In this document: positions 52,468 to 60,307 of the stretch, in pieces
Layout: each line of letters starts with the position of its first letter
Position numbering within the stretch: the first letter of the stretch is position 1
From: Acidimicrobiaceae bacterium
GTDB lineage: Bacteria > Actinomycetota > Acidimicrobiia > Acidimicrobiales > Aldehydirespiratoraceae
Direction: 5' to 3'
Length of the DNA stretch: 64,000 nucleotides
Assembly (NCBI GenBank): GCA_009843735.1
Contig: VYCW01000099.1
Location: forward strand, 8,602 to 72,601
The notes under the pieces: generated by a model
Database searches by the model: none
What the model was told of the DNA's origin: nothing
The model's input: the letters and a program-made list of their open reading frames with translations, nothing else
Translations under genes and position numbers: made by a program

Positions 52468-53280
52468 GTGCAACTCCAAGGTGCGGTCGCGGTCGTCACC
52501 GGTGCCGCCAGCGGCATCGGGCGATCTCTGGCCAGGGCACTCGCGCTCGAGGCCGGCAGCGTGGTGGTGGTGGCTGATGTCGACGGATCCGGAGCGGAGG
52601 CCGTTGCGGGTGAGATCGCGGCGGAGGCCGGGCCCGGCGGGACAGGCGGGTTCGCGGCCGGCATCGACGTCACCGACGAGGACGCCGTCGTCTCGCTGAT
52701 CGAACAGGTCGAATCGAGCCTCGGTCCGATCGAGCTGTGGTGCGGCAATGCCGGCATCTCCCGCCTCGGTGGGGTCGAGCGGCCCGACGACGAGTGGAAC
52801 CAGGTCTGGGACGTGAACGTGATGGCCCACGTGATCGCCTGCCGGCATCTCGTTCCGCGATGGGTGGAGCGAGGATCGGGCCATCTGCTCGTGACCGCCT
52901 CGGCCGCGGGGCTGCTGACGAACTTCGGGACCGCCTCCTACGCGGTCACCAAGCATGCTGCCGTGGGGCTGGCCGAGTGGATCGCGATCACCCACGGTGA
53001 CGACGGCGTGAGGGTCTCGTGCCTGTGCCCCCAGGGTGTGCGCACGCCGATGACCGAGAACGAGGGCGCGGTGGCCGTCGACCAGGTGAAGGCGCTCGGG
53101 CTGATCGAGCCCGAGGAGGTGGCCACGGTGACCCTCGAAGCGCTGCGCGAGGACCGGTTCCTGATACTGCCGCACCCCGAGGTGGCCACCTACGAACTGC
53201 GCCGGGCCGGTGACCGGCAGCGCTGGTTGGACGGCATGCGCAGGATGCAGAGACGCCTGCTGGGCTCCGAGGACGGTTAG
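52468..53280 (+). CDS. Short-chain dehydrogenase/reductase (SDR)
   Basis: A 270-residue SDR: TGAASGIGRSLARALALEAG for the cofactor, VVADVDGSG with an aspartate favouring NAD(H), GNAGISRLGG, the catalytic Ser in VTASAAGLL and SYAVTKHAAVGL (YxxxK), then CPQGVRTPM. The last 50 residues (HPEVATYELRRAGDRQRWLDGMRRMQRRLL) match SDRs annotated as cyclopentanol/sterol-type dehydrogenases in actinobacteria, but no substrate can be assigned. The 553-residue track frame starts in the preceding genes; the -10 element and the family N-terminus (VQLQGAVAVVTGAASGIG) fix GTG 52468. Confidence 0.9.
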   Translation: MQLQGAVAVVTGAASGIGRSLARALALEAGSVVVVADVDGSGAEAVAGEIAAEAGPGGTGGFAAGIDVTDEDAVVSLIEQVESSLGPIELWCGNAGISRLGGVERPDDEWNQVWDVNVMAHVIACRHLVPRWVERGSGHLLVTASAAGLLTNFGTASYAVTKHAAVGLAEWIAITHGDDGVRVSCLCPQGVRTPMTENEGAVAVDQVKALGLIEPEEVATVTLEALREDRFLILPHPEVATYELRRAGDRQRWLDGMRRMQRRLLGSEDG

Positions 53281-53292
53281 GGGACCCTCAGC

Positions 53293-53428
53293 GGGTGCGC
53301 GGGTAGCCGCAACCGGGTCACGTTGCAGCGGGGTATCTCCCGCTCTCGTTCGCTTCGCTCACCGGCCGCTCGGGCCACGGCCTCGCCCGTACGAGCCGGA
53401 TTCGCTCGTTTACCGGCTCGGCCTCTCA
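53293..53428 (-). repeat. Dispersed repeat, copy C (long form, SDR-LLM gap)
   Basis: Core 53338-53385 and tail to 53426. The flank gcgggtagccgcaaccggg...cgttgcagcggggtatc to its left is also shared with copy D, so C and D are about 40 bp longer than A and B. On the minus strand the element starts at the TGA stop of the LLM gene. Confidence 0.8.
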
Positions 53429-54406
53429 GGGAGCGGAGGGGGCCAGAGCCCTCACAACATCGAAGGCGTCGACACCCTCGGCCGGCAGCACCATCGGGGC
53501 CGGGCAGGTCACCCCGCTGTCGATGAAGCGCTGGATGTGCCGGCGGCACTCGTCGGGCGATCCGTGGACCAGCAGCTCGTCCACCACGTGTTCGGGGATC
53601 TTCTCCAGCGAGCCCCTCCGGTCGCCCGCGTCCCACTGGTCCCAGTGCTCGCCAAGGGCATCAGTCCGTCCGAGCCAGGCGTGGAAGGCCCGGTAGACCG
53701 GCACATTGATGTAGGCGGCCAGCAGCCGCCGCCCCGCGGCCAGGGCCGCCTGCCGGTCGGACGTGGGCAGCACGAAGATGCGGGCCACGATCTCTGCCGT
53801 CGGGCTCTCCTCCCTCACGATTCCGCAGACCCCTACTGCGTCGGATGCCGACAGCCAGTTGATGATGGCGCCGTCGCTCTCGCGGGCCGCGAGGCGCAGC
53901 ATCCGCTCCCGCAGGGCGGCCACGAAGATCGGCACCGGCTCGTTTACCGGAACCCCAAGCCGGAATCCCCGCACCGAGAAGGTGTCGTAGTTTTCGGTGA
54001 CCTTCTCACCGCTCAGCGCCGCCCGCAGGAAGCGGACCGTGTCCCGCACCCGCTGGTAGGGCCGATCGAAGGGGACCGCGTTCCAGTGGCTGACAATTAC
54101 CTCGGAGGATGTGCCGATGCCGAGGACGAAGCGTCCCGGCGCGGCCGAGGCCAGCGACGCAGCCGATTGGGCCATGAGGGCCGGACCGCGTGTGTTGGCG
54201 GGCACCACCGCCGTACCGAGCCGCAGGAACGGTGCCCACACCGAGGCGAGAGCAAGTGTGGTGAAGCCGTCGAAGCCGTTCGCTTCCGCCGACCAGACGT
54301 CGGTATAGCCCAGGTCGACGAGCTCTTCGAAGAGCGGGCGCTGGGCGTGCAGGGGGCCCATGAACGGGACCGTGATGCCGTATCTCTGGGCAGGGGCCTG
54401 GCTCAT
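53426..54406 (-). CDS. LLM-class F420-dependent-type oxidoreductase
   Basis: A 326-residue luciferase-like protein: YGITVPFMGPLHAQRPLFEELVDLGYTDVWSAEANGFDGFTTLALASVWAPFLRLGTAVVPANTRGPALMAQSAASLASAAPGRFVLGIGTSS. This opening, with VWSAEANGFDGFTTLALA and LGTAVVPANTR, is characteristic of actinobacterial F420-dependent oxidoreductases. Substrate unknown. The TGA stop is the first triplet of repeat copy C. It is divergent from a small ORF at 54445. Confidence 0.87.
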   Translation of the reverse strand: MSQAPAQRYGITVPFMGPLHAQRPLFEELVDLGYTDVWSAEANGFDGFTTLALASVWAPFLRLGTAVVPANTRGPALMAQSAASLASAAPGRFVLGIGTSSEVIVSHWNAVPFDRPYQRVRDTVRFLRAALSGEKVTENYDTFSVRGFRLGVPVNEPVPIFVAALRERMLRLAARESDGAIINWLSASDAVGVCGIVREESPTAEIVARIFVLPTSDRQAALAAGRRLLAAYINVPVYRAFHAWLGRTDALGEHWDQWDAGDRRGSLEKIPEHVVDELLVHGSPDECRRHIQRFIDSGVTCPAPMVLPAEGVDAFDVVRALAPSAP

Positions 54407-54444
54407 ACGGACAGGATGTCACACCCCCTGGCCATCATGTGTAC

Positions 54445-54639
54445 ATGTCCGATCAACTGGTTCTCATAGACATCGCCACCCCCGGCCAGCCCGATTCTCA
54501 GCAGACCTGGCAACTTGACTCCGCCACATGCGAGATCGGCCGGCGCGGCGTGGCCCGGGCCCGCAGAGCCCTGCAGGCCGCACGCACTCCCATAGAGGTC
54601 GATACCGTCGACGGCGGCGACCTCCCCGCCGCAGCCTGA
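54445..54639 (+). CDS. Small conserved-type hypothetical protein
   Basis: A 64-residue frame, MSDQLVLIDIATPGQPDSQQTWQLDSATCEIGRRGVARARRALQAARTP and a short acidic tail. The WxLDxxTxEIGRRGxAxARxAL core looks like a real amphipathic helix and resembles short actinobacterial hypothetical proteins, but I cannot name a family. Codon use is less biased than neighbours. The track start three codons earlier (54439) is a GTG. The evidence is composition and reading-frame quality only. Confidence 0.5.
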   Translation: MSDQLVLIDIATPGQPDSQQTWQLDSATCEIGRRGVARARRALQAARTPIEVDTVDGGDLPAAA

Positions 54640-54748
54640 CTCCGGGCGCGAGCCCCAATCGCACCGGCCGTGAACCTGCCGGATGCCACCTTCAGCCGAA
54701 GCGAGTGCCCCATATACCCCACATATGGGTCGCGGAGGAGCATGCCTT

Positions 54749-55324
54749 ATGGGGAGCAACTGTGGATCGCTGCATTGGCGCCGTTGGGCGGGAGTGCTCG
54801 TGCTGGTGCTCGTCAGTTCATGCAGCACCCCACCAGTAGTAGCCACGATTGGCGGCGAGGTGTCGGTCGGCACGGACGACGAGCACCAGTGGGCTCCCAA
54901 CGCCACCGTCGAGCGGGTTGTGGACGGAGACACCATCGACGTACTGGTAGGGGACCGTCAGGAGACGGTGCGCCTCATCGGTATCGACGCCCCCGAGTCG
55001 GTGGCGCCCACCCGCCCGGTGCAGTGTTTCGGCAAGGAGGCGTCGTTGCATCTTGAGGCCGTGCTCCCCGAGGGCACCGAGATCACCCTGGTGCGCGACG
55101 TTGAGGCCCGGGATGTCTACCAGCGTCTCCTCGGCTACGTGGTGCGATCCCGCGACGGCCTCTTCGTCAACCTGGAACTCGTGGCAGCCGGCTACGCCGC
55201 GGTGCTGAACTACCCGCCCAACGACCATTACGCCAGCGTTCTTGCTCGGGCTGAGGCGGACGCGGCCGCAGCCGGCCGCGGCTTGTGGGGCCACTGCGGC
55301 GGCCCCGACGTTCCGCTGGGCTGA
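54749..55324 (+). CDS. Staphylococcal-nuclease-like (thermonuclease) lipoprotein
   Basis: A secreted, Ca-dependent-type nuclease of 191 residues from ATG 54749. The N-terminus is a lipoprotein signal (WRRWAGVLVLVLVSSCS, lipobox VSSC). The SNase fold shows VERVVDGDTIDVLVGDRQETVRLIGIDAPES (catalytic Arg and Asp), then LVRDVEARDVYQRLLGYVVRSRDGLFVNLELVAAGYA (second Arg and the RLLGYV block). GGAGGAG stands 9-10 nt before this ATG. The track's earlier ATG at 54683 adds 22 residues without signal-peptide logic. Likely role: degrade external DNA or RNA for nutrients. Confidence 0.88.
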   Translation: MGSNCGSLHWRRWAGVLVLVLVSSCSTPPVVATIGGEVSVGTDDEHQWAPNATVERVVDGDTIDVLVGDRQETVRLIGIDAPESVAPTRPVQCFGKEASLHLEAVLPEGTEITLVRDVEARDVYQRLLGYVVRSRDGLFVNLELVAAGYAAVLNYPPNDHYASVLARAEADAAAAGRGLWGHCGGPDVPLG

Positions 55325-55376
55325 GGCCGGCTCCTTGACGGCGGGGCTTCGGGTGAGATGCGGCCCCCCAGTCAGA

Positions 55377-55382
55377 TACGGT
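55377..55382 (+). promoter_or_regulatory. -10 element TACGGT of the YdjC-type gene (leaderless)
   Basis: TACGGT, 7-nt spacer caaggcc, then GTG at 55390. Confidence 0.55.
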
Positions 55383-55389
55383 CAAGGCC

Positions 55390-56229
55390 GTGGAATCGCT
55401 GGTAGAGCGCCTCGGACACCCCCCTGACGCCAAGCTCGTGATCGTCAGCGCGGACCGCATCGGCACCACCCACTCCTCCACCGCCGCCGGCTACCAGGCG
55501 TTGCGGGAGGGCGCGGCCACGACCGGCACGATCGTGATGCCAGGGGTGTGGGCCCGCCACGCGGCCGAGCTCTACCGGGGCGAGGACCTCGGGGTCCACC
55601 TGACGCTCAACTCCGAGCTCGACTGCTTCCGGTGGGGGCCGATCACCAACGCCCCGAGCCTCCTCGACGGCGACGGAGGTTTCCCCCGGACTCTGCAGGA
55701 CCTGTGGGACCATGCAGACCTCGACGAGGTCCGGCGCGAATGTCGCGCCCAGCTCGAGCGGGCCGTGTTGTGGGGATTCGACGTGACCCACCTCACCACT
55801 CACATGGCCGCCCTGCAGCAGCGCCCGGAGTTCTTCGACGTGCTGATGGACCTCGCGGTGTCATTCGACCTGCCGGTGCGTCTCGAAGGCCCCGAGGCCG
55901 AGGCCAACGCCGGATTCCCGTTCCGATCGCTGGCCCAGTCCGAGGGCATCGTCTTCCCCGACCACTTCCGGCTCGTTCGAGGAGACGCCAGGGACCATGT
56001 CTTCGAGCAACTGGCCGGCCTGGCGCCCGGGGTCACCGAACTGTCACTGTGCCCGGCGCTCGACGAGCCCGAGATCCACGCCATCGATCCTTCCGCGAGC
56101 GGCCGGGTCGACGACCTGGCGCTGGCCCTGTCCCGCGAGATGGCCGACCTGATCGAGCGATCCGGCGCGGTCGCGGTCGGATACCTCGCTCTGCGCAGCG
56201 CGCAGAGGAGGGCCCGGCACCGCACCTGA
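55390..56229 (+). CDS. YdjC/ChbG-family carbohydrate deacetylase-like protein
   Basis: A 279-residue protein of the YdjC fold, which removes acetyl groups from N-acetyl sugars. The blocks GEDLGVHLTLNSELDCFRWGPI, NAPSLLDGDGGFP and DVTHLTTHMAALQ match the family and keep the two histidine regions used as metal ligands. The N-terminal NADDFG motif reads SADRIG, so one of the paired aspartates is arginine. Function may therefore differ. GTG start with a leaderless-type promoter. It converges on the SCP2 gene with 6 nt between stops. Confidence 0.82.
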   Translation: MESLVERLGHPPDAKLVIVSADRIGTTHSSTAAGYQALREGAATTGTIVMPGVWARHAAELYRGEDLGVHLTLNSELDCFRWGPITNAPSLLDGDGGFPRTLQDLWDHADLDEVRRECRAQLERAVLWGFDVTHLTTHMAALQQRPEFFDVLMDLAVSFDLPVRLEGPEAEANAGFPFRSLAQSEGIVFPDHFRLVRGDARDHVFEQLAGLAPGVTELSLCPALDEPEIHAIDPSASGRVDDLALALSREMADLIERSGAVAVGYLALRSAQRRARHRT

Positions 56230-56235
56230 CGGGGA

Positions 56236-56610
56236 CTACCGGAGCGCGGCCAGAGCCTCCCTCAGCGCCTTCGATCGCAGCAACGGGCGCCATCCGTCGA
56301 ACAACAGCACCTGGTCGCCCTCGAGCTTCATCCGGCCCGTCATATAGGCCGCCTCCACTGACAGCTCGCCCCGCCACGCCTGCACGAAGTCCGGGTAAGT
56401 CCATCCGGCGACCAAGTCGGGCTGCGAGTGCCGCCCCGTCGACAGGCTCACCCGCCCGGCCTCGACAACCGCGTGGAAGGCGACCCCGCCCCCGGGTGCG
56501 CCGCTCACCGTGACCTGGGCCACCCCGTCGGCCGCGCCAGAGGCATCGACAGCCTCCAGGGCGACGGCGACTGCCTCCAGCCACCCATCGTCGAGAGGCT
56601 CCGGAGCCAC
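56236..56610 (-). CDS. SCP2/sterol-carrier-type domain protein
   Basis: A 124-residue protein, VAPEPLDDGWLEAVAVALEAVDASGAADGVAQVTV at the start and a C-terminal block LVAGWTYPDFVQAWRGELSVEAAYMTGRMKLEGDQVLLFDGWRPLL. The pattern of A-Y-M-x-G-x-x-x-x-x-G-D near the end is the SCP2 lipid-binding domain signature. The start is uncertain: GTG 56610 lies 1 nt beyond the mca stop codon (TGACGTG on the minus strand) and is chosen for coupling; the 270-residue track frame is a shadow of mca. A lipid-binding role is inferred from the fold. Confidence 0.75.
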   Translation of the reverse strand: MAPEPLDDGWLEAVAVALEAVDASGAADGVAQVTVSGAPGGGVAFHAVVEAGRVSLSTGRHSQPDLVAGWTYPDFVQAWRGELSVEAAYMTGRMKLEGDQVLLFDGWRPLLRSKALREALAALR

Positions 56611-56611
56611 G

Positions 56612-57499
56612 TCAGCCGGCGTCGCCGGCCGGCTCCGGCCGCAGCCCCTCGAACAAGTCGCGCTCGGGCAGCGTCGCCGGACGCGGCCCCCGGGCCAGCA
56701 CATAGTCGTCGTATGGATGGATCGACCGCTCGACCTCGGCGGGCAGCCCGAACCAGAACGTCGACTCCGGGTCGATCTGGGTGGCGTGGGCCAGCAGTCC
56801 CTCGATGCGGGCGTCGATGAACCCGTCCACGGGAACTTGAGTCGTGATCTTGTCGTCGGTGGACGGTCGCTTGAACCACCACTCGTTGTACGGCGATTCC
56901 AGGCCGAGATCCTGGAACGCCTGGTGGCGCTCCTCGATGCGCTTGCGCGACCACAAGGTGTAGTAGAGCTTGGCCGGCGCCCAGGGCTCACCCAGGTCGG
57001 GACGGTACGCCGGGTCGCCGGCCCGCTCGTAGGCGGGCAGGGAGACATCGTGCACCCGAATGTGGTCCGGATGCATGTACCCGCCCTGATCCTCCGGATA
57101 GGTCACGATGACGTGGGGCCGGTGACGGCGTATCACCGCCACTAGCCGGGCCACCGCCTCCTCAAGGTCGGCCCGGGCGAAGCAGTCGGGATGGTTGTTG
57201 GCCTCCGACCCCTCCATGCCCGAGTCGCGATAGCCGAGCATCTCGACCTCTTCGTAGCCGATCACCTCCGCAGCCCGGGCCAGCTCTGCCGCCCTTATCT
57301 CGGCCAGCTTGTCGGCCATGGAGGGATCGTCCAGCGTCGGGTTGAGGATCTCGCCCTCCTCTCCGCCGGTGCAGCACACGAGCACGGTCCGGATTCCCTC
57401 GGCGTGGTAGCGAGCGATCGTGGGCGCACCCTTCGACGCCTCGTCGTCCGGATGAGCGTGGACGGTTAGGAGACAGAGCCGTTCCGCTGGAGTTGCCAT
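56612..57499 (-). CDS. mca: Mycothiol S-conjugate amidase
   Basis: Cleaves mycothiol adducts of toxins so that the mercapturate can be exported. The 295-residue LmbE-fold protein has the zinc motif HAHPDDEASKGA; the lysine in this motif separates Mca from the deacetylase MshB. Further marks are MLGYRDSGMEGSEANNHPDCFARADLEEAVARLV, YPEDQGGYMHPDHIRVHDV and QIDPESTFWFGLPAEVERSIHPYDDYVLAR. Presence of Mca implies that the organism makes mycothiol. The TAGCTT hexamer lies 8 nt before the ATG. Confidence 0.95.
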   Translation of the reverse strand: MATPAERLCLLTVHAHPDDEASKGAPTIARYHAEGIRTVLVCCTGGEEGEILNPTLDDPSMADKLAEIRAAELARAAEVIGYEEVEMLGYRDSGMEGSEANNHPDCFARADLEEAVARLVAVIRRHRPHVIVTYPEDQGGYMHPDHIRVHDVSLPAYERAGDPAYRPDLGEPWAPAKLYYTLWSRKRIEERHQAFQDLGLESPYNEWWFKRPSTDDKITTQVPVDGFIDARIEGLLAHATQIDPESTFWFGLPAEVERSIHPYDDYVLARGPRPATLPERDLFEGLRPEPAGDAG

Positions 57500-57565
57500 C
57501 GCCGGTGAAGCTATCCCCGTAGCGGCCGCGAGCGCTCCACAGCCGACCGGTTGCCTACACGCAAC

Positions 57566-58804
57566 TCACGAGGCCGGCGCAGATGCCAGCGGCTCCAGGA
57601 CCATGGCCGTGTCGTCGTCCCGGTCCGTGAGCAGCCAACCGCAGATCTCGGCCAGGCGCTCGCGCCCCTCGTCCGGGCCGCTGGCGATCAGAGCGTCACC
57701 GGGTTCGAGCCTGACAATGCCGCCCGGCCGGTACCGGTACTGACCGCCGCGCCGGATGGCCAGGACCGTGAACCCGGGCTCGATGTTCAGCCTGAGATCA
57801 CCCAGCGTCCGGCCGTCGGCCTCGGAGCCCTCAGCCACCGGTACGTGCACGACGACCTCGTCGCTGTCGCCGAGTGCCACCGCCAGTATCGGGTGGATCT
57901 GCTCCTGGCGCTCAATGATCCACACCATTTGCTGGGCCTGATCGCCAAGATCCTCCGCGGCTTGAGACAGGTGCAGCAGGCCCCGCAGGCCCGGCTGGTC
58001 GGCGTGCTCCCTGGCCGCCCCGAGCACCCACTCCTCCAGACGGTCCTTCATCTCGTCTAGTCGGTCCTCGAGGTGGCGCACCTCAGCGGCCAGGCTCTCG
58101 TCTCGCAGCACCAGCGCCGAGTAGGCCAGACCCACGGCCACCTCCGAGAGATCCTTCATCTCCACAAGCACGTTGGTGGCCCGCCGCAGGTCTGAGACTC
58201 GGGGCCCGGCCGGCTCCTCCGGAGGGGACCACTCGGGCGACCCTGCCAGCGTGCGCAGTTCGACGATCCCGTCGGGCGACCCCCGCAGGAACAGCACGTC
58301 GTCGGGCACGAGCACGGTGTCACCGCCCACATCGGTGATCCACTCCCGCTCGCGGCGCACAGCCATCACCCGCATACCCATCTTGGCCGGCATCTCATGG
58401 TCGGCCAGGTGCCGGTGCGCGAGCAGCGAGCCGTCGGACACCAGCACCCGGTGCGACACCTCCTCGGCCGCGCTCAGCTCGGCCACCAGTTCGGGCGGTA
58501 TGCCTACCCGGTGGGTCACGATGCGGGCGATGTCAACCGCGTCGTTGGCGATGCGCTCGATGGCCGAGATCACCTGGAGCACCGACGACATGCCGTCGGC
58601 GTCGCGAGGATGGCGGACCGCCAGGATGCACACCGCCCTCATGTCCTGCACGAGGTCGCTCATGCGCTCCTCGAGCTCGCTCACCTCGTCGGCCATGTCG
58701 GGATCACCGAAGTACAGCGCCGCGTAGGCGAGGTCCACCATCAACTCGGAGGTGTCCTTGGCCTCCGCCAGCATCTCCCGCAGATTGCGAGGTCTGTCTT
58801 CCAT
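57566..58804 (-). CDS. Double PhoU-like/TrkA-C (RCK_C) regulatory protein
   Basis: A 412-residue soluble protein made of two tandem modules. Each has a PhoU-like helical bundle (1: REMLAEAKDTSELMVDLAYAALYFGDPDMADEVSELEERM; 2: NVLVEMKDLSEVAVGLAYSALVLRDESLAAEVRHLEDRL) followed by a TrkA-C ligand-binding domain (GMRVMAVRREREWITDVGGDTVLVPDDVLFLRGSPDGI and GFTVLAIRRGGQYRYRPGGIVRLEPGDALIASGPDEG). TrkA-C domains bind small nucleotides and gate ion transporters. The adjacent downstream-coordinate gene is a double-MgtE transporter 37 nt upstream in the transcript, so this is probably its regulatory subunit. A GGGAGAG ribosome binding site precedes the ATG. Confidence 0.85.
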   Translation of the reverse strand: MEDRPRNLREMLAEAKDTSELMVDLAYAALYFGDPDMADEVSELEERMSDLVQDMRAVCILAVRHPRDADGMSSVLQVISAIERIANDAVDIARIVTHRVGIPPELVAELSAAEEVSHRVLVSDGSLLAHRHLADHEMPAKMGMRVMAVRREREWITDVGGDTVLVPDDVLFLRGSPDGIVELRTLAGSPEWSPPEEPAGPRVSDLRRATNVLVEMKDLSEVAVGLAYSALVLRDESLAAEVRHLEDRLDEMKDRLEEWVLGAAREHADQPGLRGLLHLSQAAEDLGDQAQQMVWIIERQEQIHPILAVALGDSDEVVVHVPVAEGSEADGRTLGDLRLNIEPGFTVLAIRRGGQYRYRPGGIVRLEPGDALIASGPDEGRERLAEICGWLLTDRDDDTAMVLEPLASAPAS

Positions 58805-58841
58805 CAGGTCTCTCCCGAGATCATAGGTTTCGCAGCGGCCG

Positions 58842-60026
58842 TCATGCCACGCCCACCACGACGACGGCCACGATCAGGGTGAACGCACCGACCAGGTCCA
58901 GCGATGAGGTGACCATGGGAATCCCGTACGTGTCGGGGTCCACCCCGAACCGCACCGCCGCGAGCGTCCCGTAGTAGGCCACGATCACGACCAGCACCGT
59001 GGCCAGCAGACCCCCGAGCAGGGCCACGCCCACCAGCCCGCCGAGCGACGGCCCGGCGTGGCCGCTCAGACCGCCCGCGATCGAGGCGACCAGGCCGAGC
59101 AGCACGAACACTGGTATGGCCAGCGCAAAGGTGGTGGCGAGGTCAACTCGGGCGGCCCCCGACGGCAAGGCTGACGGTCGCGCCAGTCCGAGGTGCAGCT
59201 TGGTGGACAGCCTGCTCGACAGCACGCCGCCGAGCGCGCCCGCGGTGGCCAGGTATCCCGGCAGCAGCACGAGCAGGACGGGGAACTCGAGGAAGTCGTC
59301 GATCCGCTTCTCCACCGTTATCCCGGCCACTAGGTCGAGTAGCCCGGCGACGGTCAGAACCGGAAGCGACTCCCGCATGATGGCCCGTAGCTCGTCCAGC
59401 CTGCTCCGCAGCCCCCAGAGCACCGAGACGACCGCCATCGCGGTGAGCGCCCACGCGATCGACGGCGTGAGGACGTCCACGCCGGCGAGCTCGGCCGCCA
59501 CCACCAGCGAGGGCAGGGTCACCACGTCGCCAGCGACCGTCACCATCGGAGCTACGACGTTGTCGAGGTCCCAGCCGAAGCGAACCGCGCCGGCCGTGGT
59601 GGCCAGGGTGATGGCTAGGACCACGAACGCGGCCAGCAGGCACCCCAGCGCCGAGATCACCACGAAGTCGGCCAGGCTCATCGTCGGCGAGACGTTGAAG
59701 GCCAGGGCTGTTCCCTTGGCCATCACCGCCAGCACAACGCCGAGGACCAGGCTGAGGCCCACCGACGCGATGGCGTTCTGCATCATCACCGAGTCGCGGC
59801 CTCCGGAGCGGAAGGTGCCGGCATGGATGGCCGTGCCGAGCCGGCTGCCCAGCGCGCCGAAGATGTTGCCCTTCACCGCGATGGCAGCCGGCACTAGAAG
59901 CAGCAGGCCCGGCAGCTTCTCGAGGGTGCCAGTGATGGACGCGAGGATCAGTCCGGCCACCAGGCTCGCGACAGCCGCCATCACCAGGGCGCCGAAGGCG
60001 CTGCGGACCGCGAGCAGGTCCTGCAC
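58842..60026 (-). CDS. Divalent-cation transporter with two MgtE membrane domains (SLC41-like)
   Basis: A membrane protein of about 394 residues with roughly ten hydrophobic segments in two homologous halves. Half one has PAAIAVKGNIFGALGSRLGTAIHAG and half two has PGYLATAGALGGVLSSRLSTKLHLG, both MgtE-like pore motifs with acidic residues nearby. It lacks the N and CBS domains of classical MgtE, so it resembles animal SLC41 and archaeal double-MgtE proteins. The start is unsure. GTG 60026 (VQDLLAVRSAFGALV) is chosen because homology begins about there; the track frame extends to 60266 and would translate repeat copy D in frame. Likely Mg2+ or other divalent transport, gated by the neighbouring PhoU/TrkA-C protein. 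Confidence 0.8.
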   Translation of the reverse strand: MQDLLAVRSAFGALVMAAVASLVAGLILASITGTLEKLPGLLLLVPAAIAVKGNIFGALGSRLGTAIHAGTFRSGGRDSVMMQNAIASVGLSLVLGVVLAVMAKGTALAFNVSPTMSLADFVVISALGCLLAAFVVLAITLATTAGAVRFGWDLDNVVAPMVTVAGDVVTLPSLVVAAELAGVDVLTPSIAWALTAMAVVSVLWGLRSRLDELRAIMRESLPVLTVAGLLDLVAGITVEKRIDDFLEFPVLLVLLPGYLATAGALGGVLSSRLSTKLHLGLARPSALPSGAARVDLATTFALAIPVFVLLGLVASIAGGLSGHAGPSLGGLVGVALLGGLLATVLVVIVAYYGTLAAVRFGVDPDTYGIPMVTSSLDLVGAFTLIVAVVVVGVA

Positions 60027-60070
60027 CCAGCGTGCTGCCGCTCGCCTGATAGCGCGCGCGGGTACGTGTG

Positions 60071-60187
60071 CACCGGTTGCGTTGCGGCGGGGTGTCTCCC
60101 GCTCTTGTTCGCTGCGCTCACGGGCCGCTCGGGCCACGGCCTCGCCCGTATGGGCCGGATCACGGCGCCTACCCGCTCGGCCTCTAG
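60071..60187 (-). repeat. Dispersed repeat, copy D (long form, upstream of the MgtE-type gene)
   Basis: Plus strand caccggttgcgttgcggcgg, core 60096-60143 tcccgctcttgttcgctgcg ... cacggcctcg, tail acccgctcggcctct to 60185. On the minus strand it is an open frame (EAVARAARERSEQERE) continuous with the MgtE-type gene. Nothing else is recognised in the 281-bp interval up to parA. Confidence 0.8.
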
Positions 60188-60294
60188 GCGTCACTGATGC
60201 GCGACTGCGTGCAGCCATGAGGCAAGTGTGCTCCGTTGGAGGGAACTTCGGCGCGATCCGGCGCACGGCCTCGCCTAGAGCGTGTGCGGGTGGC

Positions 60295-60300
60295 TACCGT
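60295..60300 (+). promoter_or_regulatory. -10 element TACCGT of the ParA gene (leaderless)
   Basis: TACCGT, 7-nt spacer tcaggat, then GTG at 60308. Confidence 0.6.
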
Positions 60301-60307
60301 TCAGGAT

